A stretch of DNA of 8,752 bases from Thermoplasmata archaeon M9B1D (lineage in GTDB: Archaea; Thermoplasmatota; E2; DHVEG-1), in NCBI GenBank assembly GCA_002900535.1, contig MUGC01000038.1, positions 1-8,752 of the forward strand, in the 5' to 3' direction. Position 1 is the first letter of the stretch. Each line of letters opens with the position of its first letter. Positions 1 through 4,934 of this stretch are shown piece after piece. The translations under genes were made by a program, and so were the position numbers. The notes under the pieces were generated by a model that ran no database searches, was not told where the DNA came from, and saw only the letters and a list, made by a program, of their open reading frames with translations.

Positions 1-15
1 GCCCATAAGAATTTC

Positions 16-104
16 CCCGCCTTAGCTCAGTCTGGCTGGAGCGGCCGGCTGTAGACCCTATGGCCGTTACCGGCAGGTCCCCGGTTCAAATCCGGGAGGC
101 GGGA
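16..104 (+). tRNA. trnY: tRNA-Tyr (GUA) with a 14-nt intron
   Basis: All cloverleaf arms can be paired by eye. The acceptor stem is CCCGCCT (16-22) with AGGCGGG (97-103), and A104 is the discriminator. The D stem is GCTC (25-28) with GAGC (39-42). The anticodon stem is GCCGG (44-48) with CCGGC (70-74), and the T stem is CCCGG (80-84) with CCGGG (92-96) around the loop TTCAAAT. The anticodon is GTA at 51-53. C1:G72 is a known tyrosine identity feature in archaea and agrees with the anticodon. Between G54 (position 37) and A69 (position 38) lie 14 extra bases (55-68), the canonical archaeal intron site, removed by the splicing endonuclease. No CCA is encoded. The exact splice points could shift by one base (55-68 or 56-69). 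The 5' promoter would lie outside or at the very edge of the window. Confidence 0.95.
55..68 (+). other. tRNA-Tyr intron, position 37/38
   Basis: This is the 14-base insertion in the anticodon loop, immediately 3' of position 37. Without it the loop is the normal seven bases CTGTAGA with anticodon GTA. Archaeal endonuclease recognises a bulge-helix-bulge. Here the expected central 4-bp helix between loop bases 49-52 and intron bases 63-66 forms only imperfectly: C-G, a U-C mismatch, G-C, U-G. The motif is therefore relaxed, or the folding is different from what I drew by hand. Confidence 0.8.
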
Positions 105-112
105 TTTATTAA

Positions 113-124
113 TTTTTATAAAAA
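113..124 (+). promoter_or_regulatory. Candidate box A (TATA) for trm5, possibly also tRNA-Tyr terminator T-run
   Basis: TTTTTATAAAAA sits 9 nt after the tRNA-Tyr discriminator base. With the usual 24-27 nt spacing from box A to transcription start, RNA would begin near 143, giving trm5 a leader of about 20 nt. No Shine-Dalgarno is visible before the ATG at 165. The five T's at 113-117 could equally help end the tRNA-Tyr transcript. A second TATA-like string at 149-156 is too close to the ATG to serve it. Confidence 0.4.
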
Positions 125-164
125 ACAAAAATCTTAACATAAAACCTATTATATATCTACAAAA

Positions 165-1034
165 ATGTACAATCAAAAAAAAACTAAATCCTACAAGGAA
201 ATTGTAAAAATTCCACAAAATCTAAAAAAGGAATTACCAACCTCTTTTGATATAATAGGAAACATACTACTTATAAAACTTAAGGATGAAATAATCAAGT
301 ACAAAAAAGGAATAGCCCAAGCATTATTAAAAAACCATAAAAATGTTAAAACCGTGTGTTTAATTCATCCCGTATCAGGAGAACTTCGAATAAGGAAAAT
401 AGAGATCATATGTGGAAAAAAAATTACTGAAACAGTTCACAAAGAATATGGCTTAAAATTTTTAGTAGACGTCAAAAAATCATATTTTTCTACAAGACTT
501 GCAAACGAACGAAAAAGAATCGCAAATCAAGTAACAGATAATGAAATAGTTGTAGATATGTTCACAGGCGTAGCACCATTTCCGATAATGATTGCAAAAT
601 ATGCAAAACCCAAGATTATCTACGCATTTGACAAAAATAAAAATGCGATAAAATATTCAAAGGAAAACATCAAAATTAACAACGTTTTAGATAAAGTTGA
701 ATTAATTTGTACAGACGCATTAAATATCCCCCAGTATCTTAAAGAAAAAAACATAAAAGCAGATAGAATCATTATGAACCTCCCATTCTCAAGTTTTGAC
801 TTTTTTCCAAAAGCATTACAGATTATAAAAAATGAAGGCGTAATTCATTATTATGAGATATTAACAGATGAGAATTTAGAAATTCGAGCTAAAAATTTAG
901 AAGAAATAGCTAAGAAACATGAATTTACCTTAGTTTTTAATAGCATTAGGAAGATAAAATCTTATTCACCCAGAGAATTTTATATAGGAATTGATATTAC
1001 CGCTAAAAGAAAAAAAGATGCCGATGTAGCTTAG
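165..1034 (+). CDS. trm5: tRNA (guanine37-N1)-methyltransferase, Trm5 family
   Basis: Trm5 transfers a methyl group from S-adenosylmethionine to N1 of G37, next to the anticodon, which prevents frameshifting; in archaea it also starts wyosine synthesis on tRNA-Phe. The 289-residue protein shows the family signatures. These are STRLxxERxRI at 109-119 (conserved Arg111), the SAM-binding loop VVDMFTGVAPFP at 129-140 (usually GVGPF, here GVAPF), an acidic residue after the second strand (AFDKN, Asp156), the catalytic NLP at 205-207, GVIHYY at 225-230 and SYSPRE at 266-271. The order and wording closely match Methanocaldococcus jannaschii Trm5. The protein begins almost directly at the D2 region (SFDIIGN, 27-33), so the small N-terminal D1 domain of M. 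jannaschii Trm5 appears to be missing. The ATG at 165 is the only reasonable start, since the next Met is residue 132. The 3' end runs 15 nt into tRNA-Thr. Subtype (Trm5a, b or c) cannot be assigned by eye. Confidence 0.93.
   Translation: MYNQKKTKSYKEIVKIPQNLKKELPTSFDIIGNILLIKLKDEIIKYKKGIAQALLKNHKNVKTVCLIHPVSGELRIRKIEIICGKKITETVHKEYGLKFLVDVKKSYFSTRLANERKRIANQVTDNEIVVDMFTGVAPFPIMIAKYAKPKIIYAFDKNKNAIKYSKENIKINNVLDKVELICTDALNIPQYLKEKNIKADRIIMNLPFSSFDFFPKALQIIKNEGVIHYYEILTDENLEIRAKNLEEIAKKHEFTLVFNSIRKIKSYSPREFYIGIDITAKRKKDADVA
978..988 (+). promoter_or_regulatory. Candidate internal box A for tRNA-Thr, inside trm5
   Basis: TTTTATATAGG lies within the trm5 codons for Phe-Tyr-Ile-Gly. Its centre is about 37 nt before the first base of tRNA-Thr. 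A start about 25 nt downstream would leave a 5' leader of roughly 10-12 nt for RNase P to remove. This would let the tRNA be made independently of trm5 mRNA. It is a pattern match only, in AT-rich DNA. Confidence 0.4.
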
Positions 1035-1093
1035 CCCGGTTGAGCGGCTGACTTGTAATCAGCAGGTCGAGGGTTCAACTCCCTCCATCGGCT
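1020..1093 (+). tRNA. trnT: tRNA-Thr (UGU)
   Basis: The acceptor stem GCCGATG (1020-1026) pairs perfectly with CATCGGC (1086-1092). T1093 is the discriminator; U73 is common in archaeal tRNA-Thr and supports the assignment. The D stem is GCTT (1029-1032) with GAGC (1042-1045), including one G-U pair. The anticodon stem is GCTGA (1047-1051) with TCAGC (1059-1063), and the loop CTTGTAA gives anticodon TGT at 1054-1056. The T arm carries GGTTCAACTCC. There is no intron and no encoded CCA. Its first 15 bases are also the end of the trm5 reading frame (the last four sense codons and the stop). Confidence 0.96.
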
Positions 1094-1195
1094 TCAGAAA
1101 AACTTATTTCTCCTTTAAAAACCACATTTATAACAAGAAATCATGGAGGATTTAAAACAAATAGTTCTAAATACTTTTCATGCATCTTTTTCCAA

Positions 1196-1693
1196 TTAAC
1201 TTAACGTCTTTTCCATCCATACAATATCAAAATGCTTATCTTTCTTCTTTCCTATACCATGAAATCTACCGCATTCCCCAAATCCATTTTTTTTATGAAA
1301 TTCTATACTATGTATATTCTCTGAAGAAATATTTGCTAATAACTTGTTTATACCAATTCTCTTTGCATCATCCTCTAATTTGTTTAACGCTTCTTTTCCA
1401 ATACCTTTTCCAATTTCATTTTTTTCTAAAAAATAAGTAATTTCTGCAGTTTCTTTGAATACTGGAAAGGGATTATAGGCTCGTAAAAAACAAAAGCCTA
1501 CAACTTTTCCATTATCCGCATTCTTGATAATAAAAGCAGGATATCCTTTTGTTATTTCCAAAAATTTATTATAAAATTCATAAGGGAGTTTTGATTCTGG
1601 ATAAGCTGCAAAACTATTTTCAATATAATAATTAAAAATATCCATGACTTCTTTTGAATATTCTTTCGTCATTTTTTCAAATATGAGTTTCAT
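1196..1693 (-). CDS. GNAT family N-acetyltransferase, phosphinothricin-acetyltransferase-like
   Basis: This 165-residue protein is the usual length for a single GNAT domain, which moves an acetyl group from acetyl-CoA to an amine. The N-terminal segment IFNYYIENSFAAYPE (19-33) resembles the start of the Pat/YncA-type subgroup (phosphinothricin, methionine sulfoximine and related amino-acid acetyltransferases). Strand segments YPAFIIK and KVVGFCFLRAY (51-73) precede the acetyl-CoA pyrophosphate-binding loop EIGKGIGKEAL (93-103, the Q/RxxGxG/A motif). The late motif SSENIHSIEFHKKNGF (123-138) contains the typical Asn and the xxxGF end. The ATG at 1693 is chosen over an in-frame TTG four codons upstream because the box A at 1720-1731 would start RNA at about 1699, only a few bases before this ATG. 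The substrate cannot be inferred; the gene stands alone, convergent with the trm5/tRNA-Thr unit. Confidence 0.85.
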   Translation of the reverse strand: MKLIFEKMTKEYSKEVMDIFNYYIENSFAAYPESKLPYEFYNKFLEITKGYPAFIIKNADNGKVVGFCFLRAYNPFPVFKETAEITYFLEKNEIGKGIGKEALNKLEDDAKRIGINKLLANISSENIHSIEFHKKNGFGECGRFHGIGKKKDKHFDIVWMEKTLS

Positions 1694-1719
1694 TACTATA
1701 TTCAACCATAAAGTAATTA

Positions 1720-1731
1720 CTTTTATATATT
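1720..1731 (-). promoter_or_regulatory. Box A (TATA) of the GNAT gene
   Basis: Read on the minus strand this is AATATATAAAAG, a near-consensus archaeal box A. The expected transcription start about 25 nt downstream (near 1699) lies about 6 nt before the ATG at 1693, giving a near-leaderless mRNA. That fits the absence of a Shine-Dalgarno and decides the start codon. Confidence 0.6.
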
Positions 1732-1816
1732 ATTATCAATATTATTTTTTTTAAGGGGGTTTTTTGGATTTATTCATTTGAAGTTTTTTGTCGATTTTTA
1801 TTATATCGATAAGCTG

Positions 1817-1887
1817 AGGTTCAAATTCATTCTCTTATTAATTTTTTAGTAGTTTTTAACTTGAAAAATCGTTAGTAATTTGAACTT
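1817..1887. repeat. Long-range inverted repeat in the gap between the GNAT and PKD genes
   Basis: GTTCAAATT (1819-1827) and AATTTGAAC (1877-1885) are perfect 9-base inverted repeats. On a plus-strand RNA they extend by one G-U and one A-U pair to 11 bp. The 49-base interior is AT-rich with no open frame. A smaller inverted repeat, TCGAT (1791-1795) with ATCGA (1805-1809), lies just to the left. The gap is the 3' flank of the PKD gene and the 5' flank of the GNAT gene, both on the minus strand. It could be a 3'-UTR structure, a small RNA or chance in AT-rich sequence; I see no protein gene in 1710-1910. Confidence 0.4.
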
Positions 1888-1910
1888 TTAATTAGTAGTC
1901 TTTCATCTGT

Positions 1911-4025
1911 TTATTTGTTTTTCTTTTTTTGAACTATCACAAGTAATAATACCACTAGTAAAAGCGATAATATTTCAAATCCAGGAGTTTCCTCTTTAGG
2001 TTTTCGACTAATAGTAATAGAACCTGTTATTATATCATCATATTGCCAATCTGAAACTTTTAATGTTACAAGATATGTTCCCGCATTACTATATATATGG
2101 GTTGGATTTGCGCTTTTCGAAGTGTTTCCATCACCAAAATCCCAAAGATAAGTCAAATCATCTCCCTCAGGATCAATTGATCCACTACTACTAAATGTGA
2201 TTACTGAACCAGCATATCCATTTAAGGGGATATTCATAACCGCTGTTGGCTCTTGGTTTGTAGTTGGCAATATTTGAACAGTTGTAATATCAGTATCAAT
2301 TGAACCACTATCATCAATAATTGTTAATGTTGCTGTATACTGACCTGAAGTTCTATAAATATGTACAGGGTTTTCTTCAAGAATTTGACTTGAGCCATCT
2401 CCAAAATTCCACCTATAGAAAGCAATAGTTCCATCTGGATCTTTAGAATTTGAAGCATCTAATTGCAATGGTTCAAATGCTTCTGCACTGTATGGTCCTC
2501 CAGCATCAGCAACAGGTGGTATGTTATCTGGTGGAGCTGCCCTAGTTAAAAAAAACCATACATCCGAACGATTTTCTAATAAACTATCATTCACAACAAC
2601 ATACCATGCGTATGTCGCATTAAATGGTTGAGTAAAACTATATGAAACTCTGCTCTTGCTTGCCACGTTTCGAACTGGGTTTTGATGAGGCCCCTCAATG
2701 AGTGTATTGGTATCAGCTCTATAAAAATATACAGTTAGCAAATCACTATCTGGATCTTCAACATAGACTTCTACAGTAATTTTCAAGTTTGTATCAGTCT
2801 CGGTATCTTTAGGTTTTGGATTAGTTGGCTTTTTAGGCGGTTTTAAGAAATATCCAAGAGGATAAATATCCATAACTCCATTATATGTATAATACCTATC
2901 TCCGATTCCATCAAGATTTCTATCTACATAATTATAATCATCCCAATAATTACCTTGATCCATAAAATACCAGTGATTATTACCATTCTCCTGAGCAGAT
3001 GGGTTGTTGTTATGGAAATAATTATGATATATGAGATTGTTATTGCTTTGAGTTGCTGTATATACTCCAGATGATGACGAGTTAGAAATTCTGTTGTTAA
3101 TTATTTCACAATTGTCTCCAAACAATGAAATAGCTCTACGGTTATTGTCAAATGTGTTATTTTGTATCGTTATATCATCTGATTTTATATATAAGGCATC
3201 TTGAGCATCACTGCTGATAAAGTTACTTTTAATTACCCCGCCGTTAATATTATCAAGATAAACTCCATGATAAGAGGAAGTAGAAATAGTATTATTTGAG
3301 ATATTTATATTATTGCAGCTTTTTGCATATATCCCATAAAAACTGTTGTTTATTTTATTTCCATAGATTCTATTATTTTGAGACGATTCTATGTAAATAC
3401 CTTTTTCAGAACAGTTACCAATGAAATTATTATAAATATCATTTGTTGAAGAGGATGAAACATATATTCCATTTTCAACATAATCTATTTTATTTTCGCT
3501 AATTACATTTCCATTTGACCCGGGTGATAAATATATACCCCAAGAACTAAAATTGGTGAAGTTATTACTCTGAATAGCAGCGTTATTTGAGTTGATACAT
3601 AAAAGAGAACCAATGGGAGATGCATCACCGTCACTATCTCGTATATCAAAATTTTGAAACTCTACATAATCAGCATTTATTTCAACAGTATGTCTTAAAA
3701 ATACTTCTGTGCAGTCAATAATTGAGGGTCCATTTTCAATACTACCCCAAAGCTTAAGTTTTTTATCGATAACAATATGCTCATCATATAAACCACCAAA
3801 AACATAAATTGTATCTCCTTCATCAGCTAAATTTATAGCCTCGTTAATACTTGTATAAGGATGTTCTGCAGAACCATCACTTTTCCCACCAGGATATTCA
3901 TGATACAAGCTATCTACATATATCTCAGCTCCACTGGCTCTACTTTCTACATCCAAGAAAACAACAGTAAAACTGCTGATTACTAAGAAGCAAAAAACTA
4001 TTATAGATAAATTTCTTAATTGCAT
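1911..4025 (-). CDS. Secreted, surface-anchored beta-helix (NosD-like) protein with two PKD domains
   Basis: The 704-residue protein starts with a signal peptide (basic MQLRN, hydrophobic core 7-24, likely cut near Ala33). Residues 34-390 form a right-handed parallel beta-helix of the NosD/CASH kind. It opens with YVDS and a DGTSAHPYTSI-like segment (DGSAEHPYTSI, 50-60), then has Asn-rich coils repeating every 22-24 residues (GIYVSSSS, GIYIESSQ, GIYAKSC, GVYLDN). It ends with the classic GNYWDDYN (358-365), DGIGDRYY and DIYPL motifs. Residues 396-494 are an Ig/FnIII-like region (TYAWYVVVND). Two PKD domains follow, with WNFGDG at 539-544 and WDFGDG at 628-633. The tail is TPGFE (680-684), a hydrophobic helix (685-698) and KKKNK, resembling PGF-CTERM-type sorting signals. 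Many Asn-X-Ser/Thr sequons suit a glycosylated surface protein. A role in carbohydrate binding or adhesion is inference. The ATG at 4025 is preferred over a TTG nine codons upstream because of the Shine-Dalgarno at 4033-4039. Confidence 0.92.
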   Translation of the reverse strand: MQLRNLSIIVFCFLVISSFTVVFLDVESRASGAEIYVDSLYHEYPGGKSDGSAEHPYTSINEAINLADEGDTIYVFGGLYDEHIVIDKKLKLWGSIENGPSIIDCTEVFLRHTVEINADYVEFQNFDIRDSDGDASPIGSLLCINSNNAAIQSNNFTNFSSWGIYLSPGSNGNVISENKIDYVENGIYVSSSSTNDIYNNFIGNCSEKGIYIESSQNNRIYGNKINNSFYGIYAKSCNNINISNNTISTSSYHGVYLDNINGGVIKSNFISSDAQDALYIKSDDITIQNNTFDNNRRAISLFGDNCEIINNRISNSSSSGVYTATQSNNNLIYHNYFHNNNPSAQENGNNHWYFMDQGNYWDDYNYVDRNLDGIGDRYYTYNGVMDIYPLGYFLKPPKKPTNPKPKDTETDTNLKITVEVYVEDPDSDLLTVYFYRADTNTLIEGPHQNPVRNVASKSRVSYSFTQPFNATYAWYVVVNDSLLENRSDVWFFLTRAAPPDNIPPVADAGGPYSAEAFEPLQLDASNSKDPDGTIAFYRWNFGDGSSQILEENPVHIYRTSGQYTATLTIIDDSGSIDTDITTVQILPTTNQEPTAVMNIPLNGYAGSVITFSSSGSIDPEGDDLTYLWDFGDGNTSKSANPTHIYSNAGTYLVTLKVSDWQYDDIITGSITISRKPKEETPGFEILSLLLVVLLLVIVQKKKNK

Positions 4026-4032
4026 TTTACTA

Positions 4033-4039
4033 CTCCTCA
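4033..4039 (-). promoter_or_regulatory. Shine-Dalgarno of the PKD protein, fixing its start
   Basis: On the minus strand this reads TGAGGAG, ending 7 nt before the ATG at 4025. It is a good match to the archaeal anti-Shine-Dalgarno and rules out the TTG at 4052, which lies upstream of it. Confidence 0.7.
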
Positions 4040-4061
4040 CAGAAAGACACAAATATAGAAA

Positions 4062-4073
4062 TTAAATTTATAG
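4062..4073 (-). promoter_or_regulatory. Box A (TATA) of the PKD protein gene
   Basis: The minus-strand sequence CTATAAATTTAA places transcription start near 4043. That gives an 18-nt leader containing the Shine-Dalgarno at 4033-4039. It is back to back with the coaD promoter in a 105-bp divergent intergenic region (4026-4130). Confidence 0.55.
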
Positions 4074-4100
4074 TTTTCTCATAAAAAAAATCTACATAAC

Positions 4101-4112
4101 TTTTAAAATATA
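4101..4112 (+). promoter_or_regulatory. Box A (TATA) of coaD, leaderless arrangement
   Basis: TTTTAAAATATA is centred about 25 nt before the ATG at 4131, so RNA would start at or within a few bases of the start codon. No Shine-Dalgarno is visible, as expected for a leaderless archaeal message. Confidence 0.6.
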
Positions 4113-4130
4113 CTTTCATATGCTCTTTTT

Positions 4131-4589
4131 ATGAAGGTTTGTATCGGTGGAACATTTGATATAATCCACAAGGGACATGAGCTTCTCATAAGTAAAGCAT
4201 TTGAAATAGCAGGCGAAAATGGAACTGTTTTTATAGGTGTTACAAAAGATGATCTAATAAAAAATAAAAAAGAAACCAGGTCTTTTATATATAGAAAGAA
4301 GTCTATTGAGGAATTTTTAGAAAAAAAAGGACTAATTACCAATGCTATTATTAAACCAATAAAAGATAGGTTTGGTCTTACAATCAATGAAGATTTTGAT
4401 GTAATTATTGTTTCTCCTGAAACTGTTAAAACTGCAAAGGAAATTAACAAAATTAGAGAAAAAACAGAGAAAAAACCTATAGAAATTGTTATAATTCCTT
4501 TTGTTCTTGCAGATGACGGAAAGCCAATTAGTTCTACAAGAATTAAAAAAGGTGAAATTGATATTGAAGGACATATTATTGCGGATTAA
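4131..4589 (+). CDS. coaD: Phosphopantetheine adenylyltransferase, archaeal type
   Basis: This enzyme joins ATP and 4'-phosphopantetheine to make dephospho-CoA, the penultimate step of coenzyme A synthesis in the cytoplasm. The 152-residue protein has the nucleotidyltransferase signature GGTFDIIHKGH at 6-16, with the HxxH histidines at 13 and 16, and the second ATP-binding signature ISSTRIKKGEID at 133-144. Length and both motifs fit the archaeal/eukaryotic-like PPAT family (COG1019) rather than bacterial CoaD. FIGVTKDDLIKNKK (34-47) and a basic RFGLT segment (80-84) are also typical of this family. The start is the ATG 25 nt after a box A. The gene is followed 45 nt later by the 99-residue gene on the same strand, which seems to have its own promoter. 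Bacterial-style glycerol-3-phosphate or FAD cytidylyl/adenylyltransferase relatives share the HxGH motif but not the ISSTRIKKGEID context. Confidence 0.92.
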   Translation: MKVCIGGTFDIIHKGHELLISKAFEIAGENGTVFIGVTKDDLIKNKKETRSFIYRKKSIEEFLEKKGLITNAIIKPIKDRFGLTINEDFDVIIVSPETVKTAKEINKIREKTEKKPIEIVIIPFVLADDGKPISSTRIKKGEIDIEGHIIAD

Positions 4590-4598
4590 TTTTATATA
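4590..4598 (+). promoter_or_regulatory. Box A (TATA) of the 99-residue gene
   Basis: TTTTATATA directly follows the coaD stop codon. The predicted start about 25 nt on (near 4620) gives a leader of about 15 nt carrying the Shine-Dalgarno at 4624-4631. The gene may therefore be transcribed independently of coaD. Confidence 0.5.
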
Positions 4599-4623
4599 GG
4601 GCATTTTATTACATCGCAAGAAA

Positions 4624-4631
4624 AGGTGATC
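4624..4631 (+). promoter_or_regulatory. Extended Shine-Dalgarno, selects a GTG start at 4635
   Basis: AGGTGATC is an 8-base match to the complement of the 16S rRNA 3' tail (GATCACCTCC). AGGTG ends 6 nt before the GTG at 4635, an ideal spacing. The in-frame GTG at 4626 lies inside this element and is unlikely to be the start. Confidence 0.7.
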
Positions 4632-4634
4632 ATA

Positions 4635-4934
4635 GTGGTATATGTAATCTTTGAGATAAAATCCGAAGATGCCGGGAAGATAAATAAAATAATAAAGGAT
4701 GATCTTGTAAGTAGACAAAGTATTCTTACACGTGATTCCAGTTCTTTAAATATTAAAGGTGAGTTTTTATATCTTAAGATAGAAGGCAGCGATGCGGGTA
4801 TAAAAAAAGCATTAGAACTTGCAAAAGAGCATGGTTTAAAGAAAATGGTTGATAAAAAAGCAAAAAGTATTAATGATAAAATCGCGGAACAAGAGGATTC
4901 TGCTGCAACTGGTATGGGAATGATTTTTGATTAA
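4635..4934 (+). CDS. Small conserved-looking archaeal protein of unknown function
   Basis: I do not recognise this 99-residue protein with confidence. The predicted secondary structure is beta (VYVIFEIK, 2-9), alpha (EDAGKINKIIKDDLV, 11-25), a beta hairpin (SILTRDSS, 29-36; EFLYLKIEG, 43-51), and a long charged helix (55-88). It ends with the short Gly/Met-rich tail AATGMGMIFD. The hairpin followed by Leu-x-Leu-x-Ile-x-x-x-Asp and a helix recalls the Pcc1 subunit of the KEOPS tRNA-modifying complex, but the characteristic Arg-Ala/Asn-Ser positions of Pcc1 are not evident. An ACT-like or ferredoxin-like small domain is an alternative. No signal peptide or membrane segment is present. It begins at the GTG at 4635 behind a strong Shine-Dalgarno, follows coaD, and ends tail to tail with the deacetylase gene, sharing 4 nt. 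Confidence 0.75.
   Translation: MVYVIFEIKSEDAGKINKIIKDDLVSRQSILTRDSSSLNIKGEFLYLKIEGSDAGIKKALELAKEHGLKKMVDKKAKSINDKIAEQEDSAATGMGMIFD

Noticed and set aside
27..218. 63-residue minus-strand reading frame ending in a PDLNRGPAGNGHRVYSRPLQPD-like tail
   Set aside because: It is the antisense translation of the tRNA-Tyr gene, a well-known spurious prediction.
1143..1199. 18-residue plus-strand frame starting at an ATG that contains GGAGG, preceded by a TATA-like string at 1126-1133
   Set aside because: The TATA-like string is only about 13 nt before the ATG, the GGAGG lies inside the start rather than before one, and the peptide is too short to assess.
1180..1440. 86-residue plus-strand frame opposite the GNAT gene
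   Set aside because: Low-complexity Phe/Tyr/Leu translation, antisense to a clear GNAT domain.
1694..1705. TTG start four codons upstream in the GNAT gene
   Set aside because: The predicted transcription start near 1699 would lie downstream of it; the ATG at 1693 fits.
4026..4052. TTG start nine codons upstream in the PKD protein
   Set aside because: It lies upstream of the Shine-Dalgarno and of the predicted transcript start, and would place a charged segment before the signal peptide.
4103..4718. Minus-strand frames of 115 and 128 residues opposite coaD
   Set aside because: Both are antisense shadows of coaD; the codon pattern and motifs support the plus strand.
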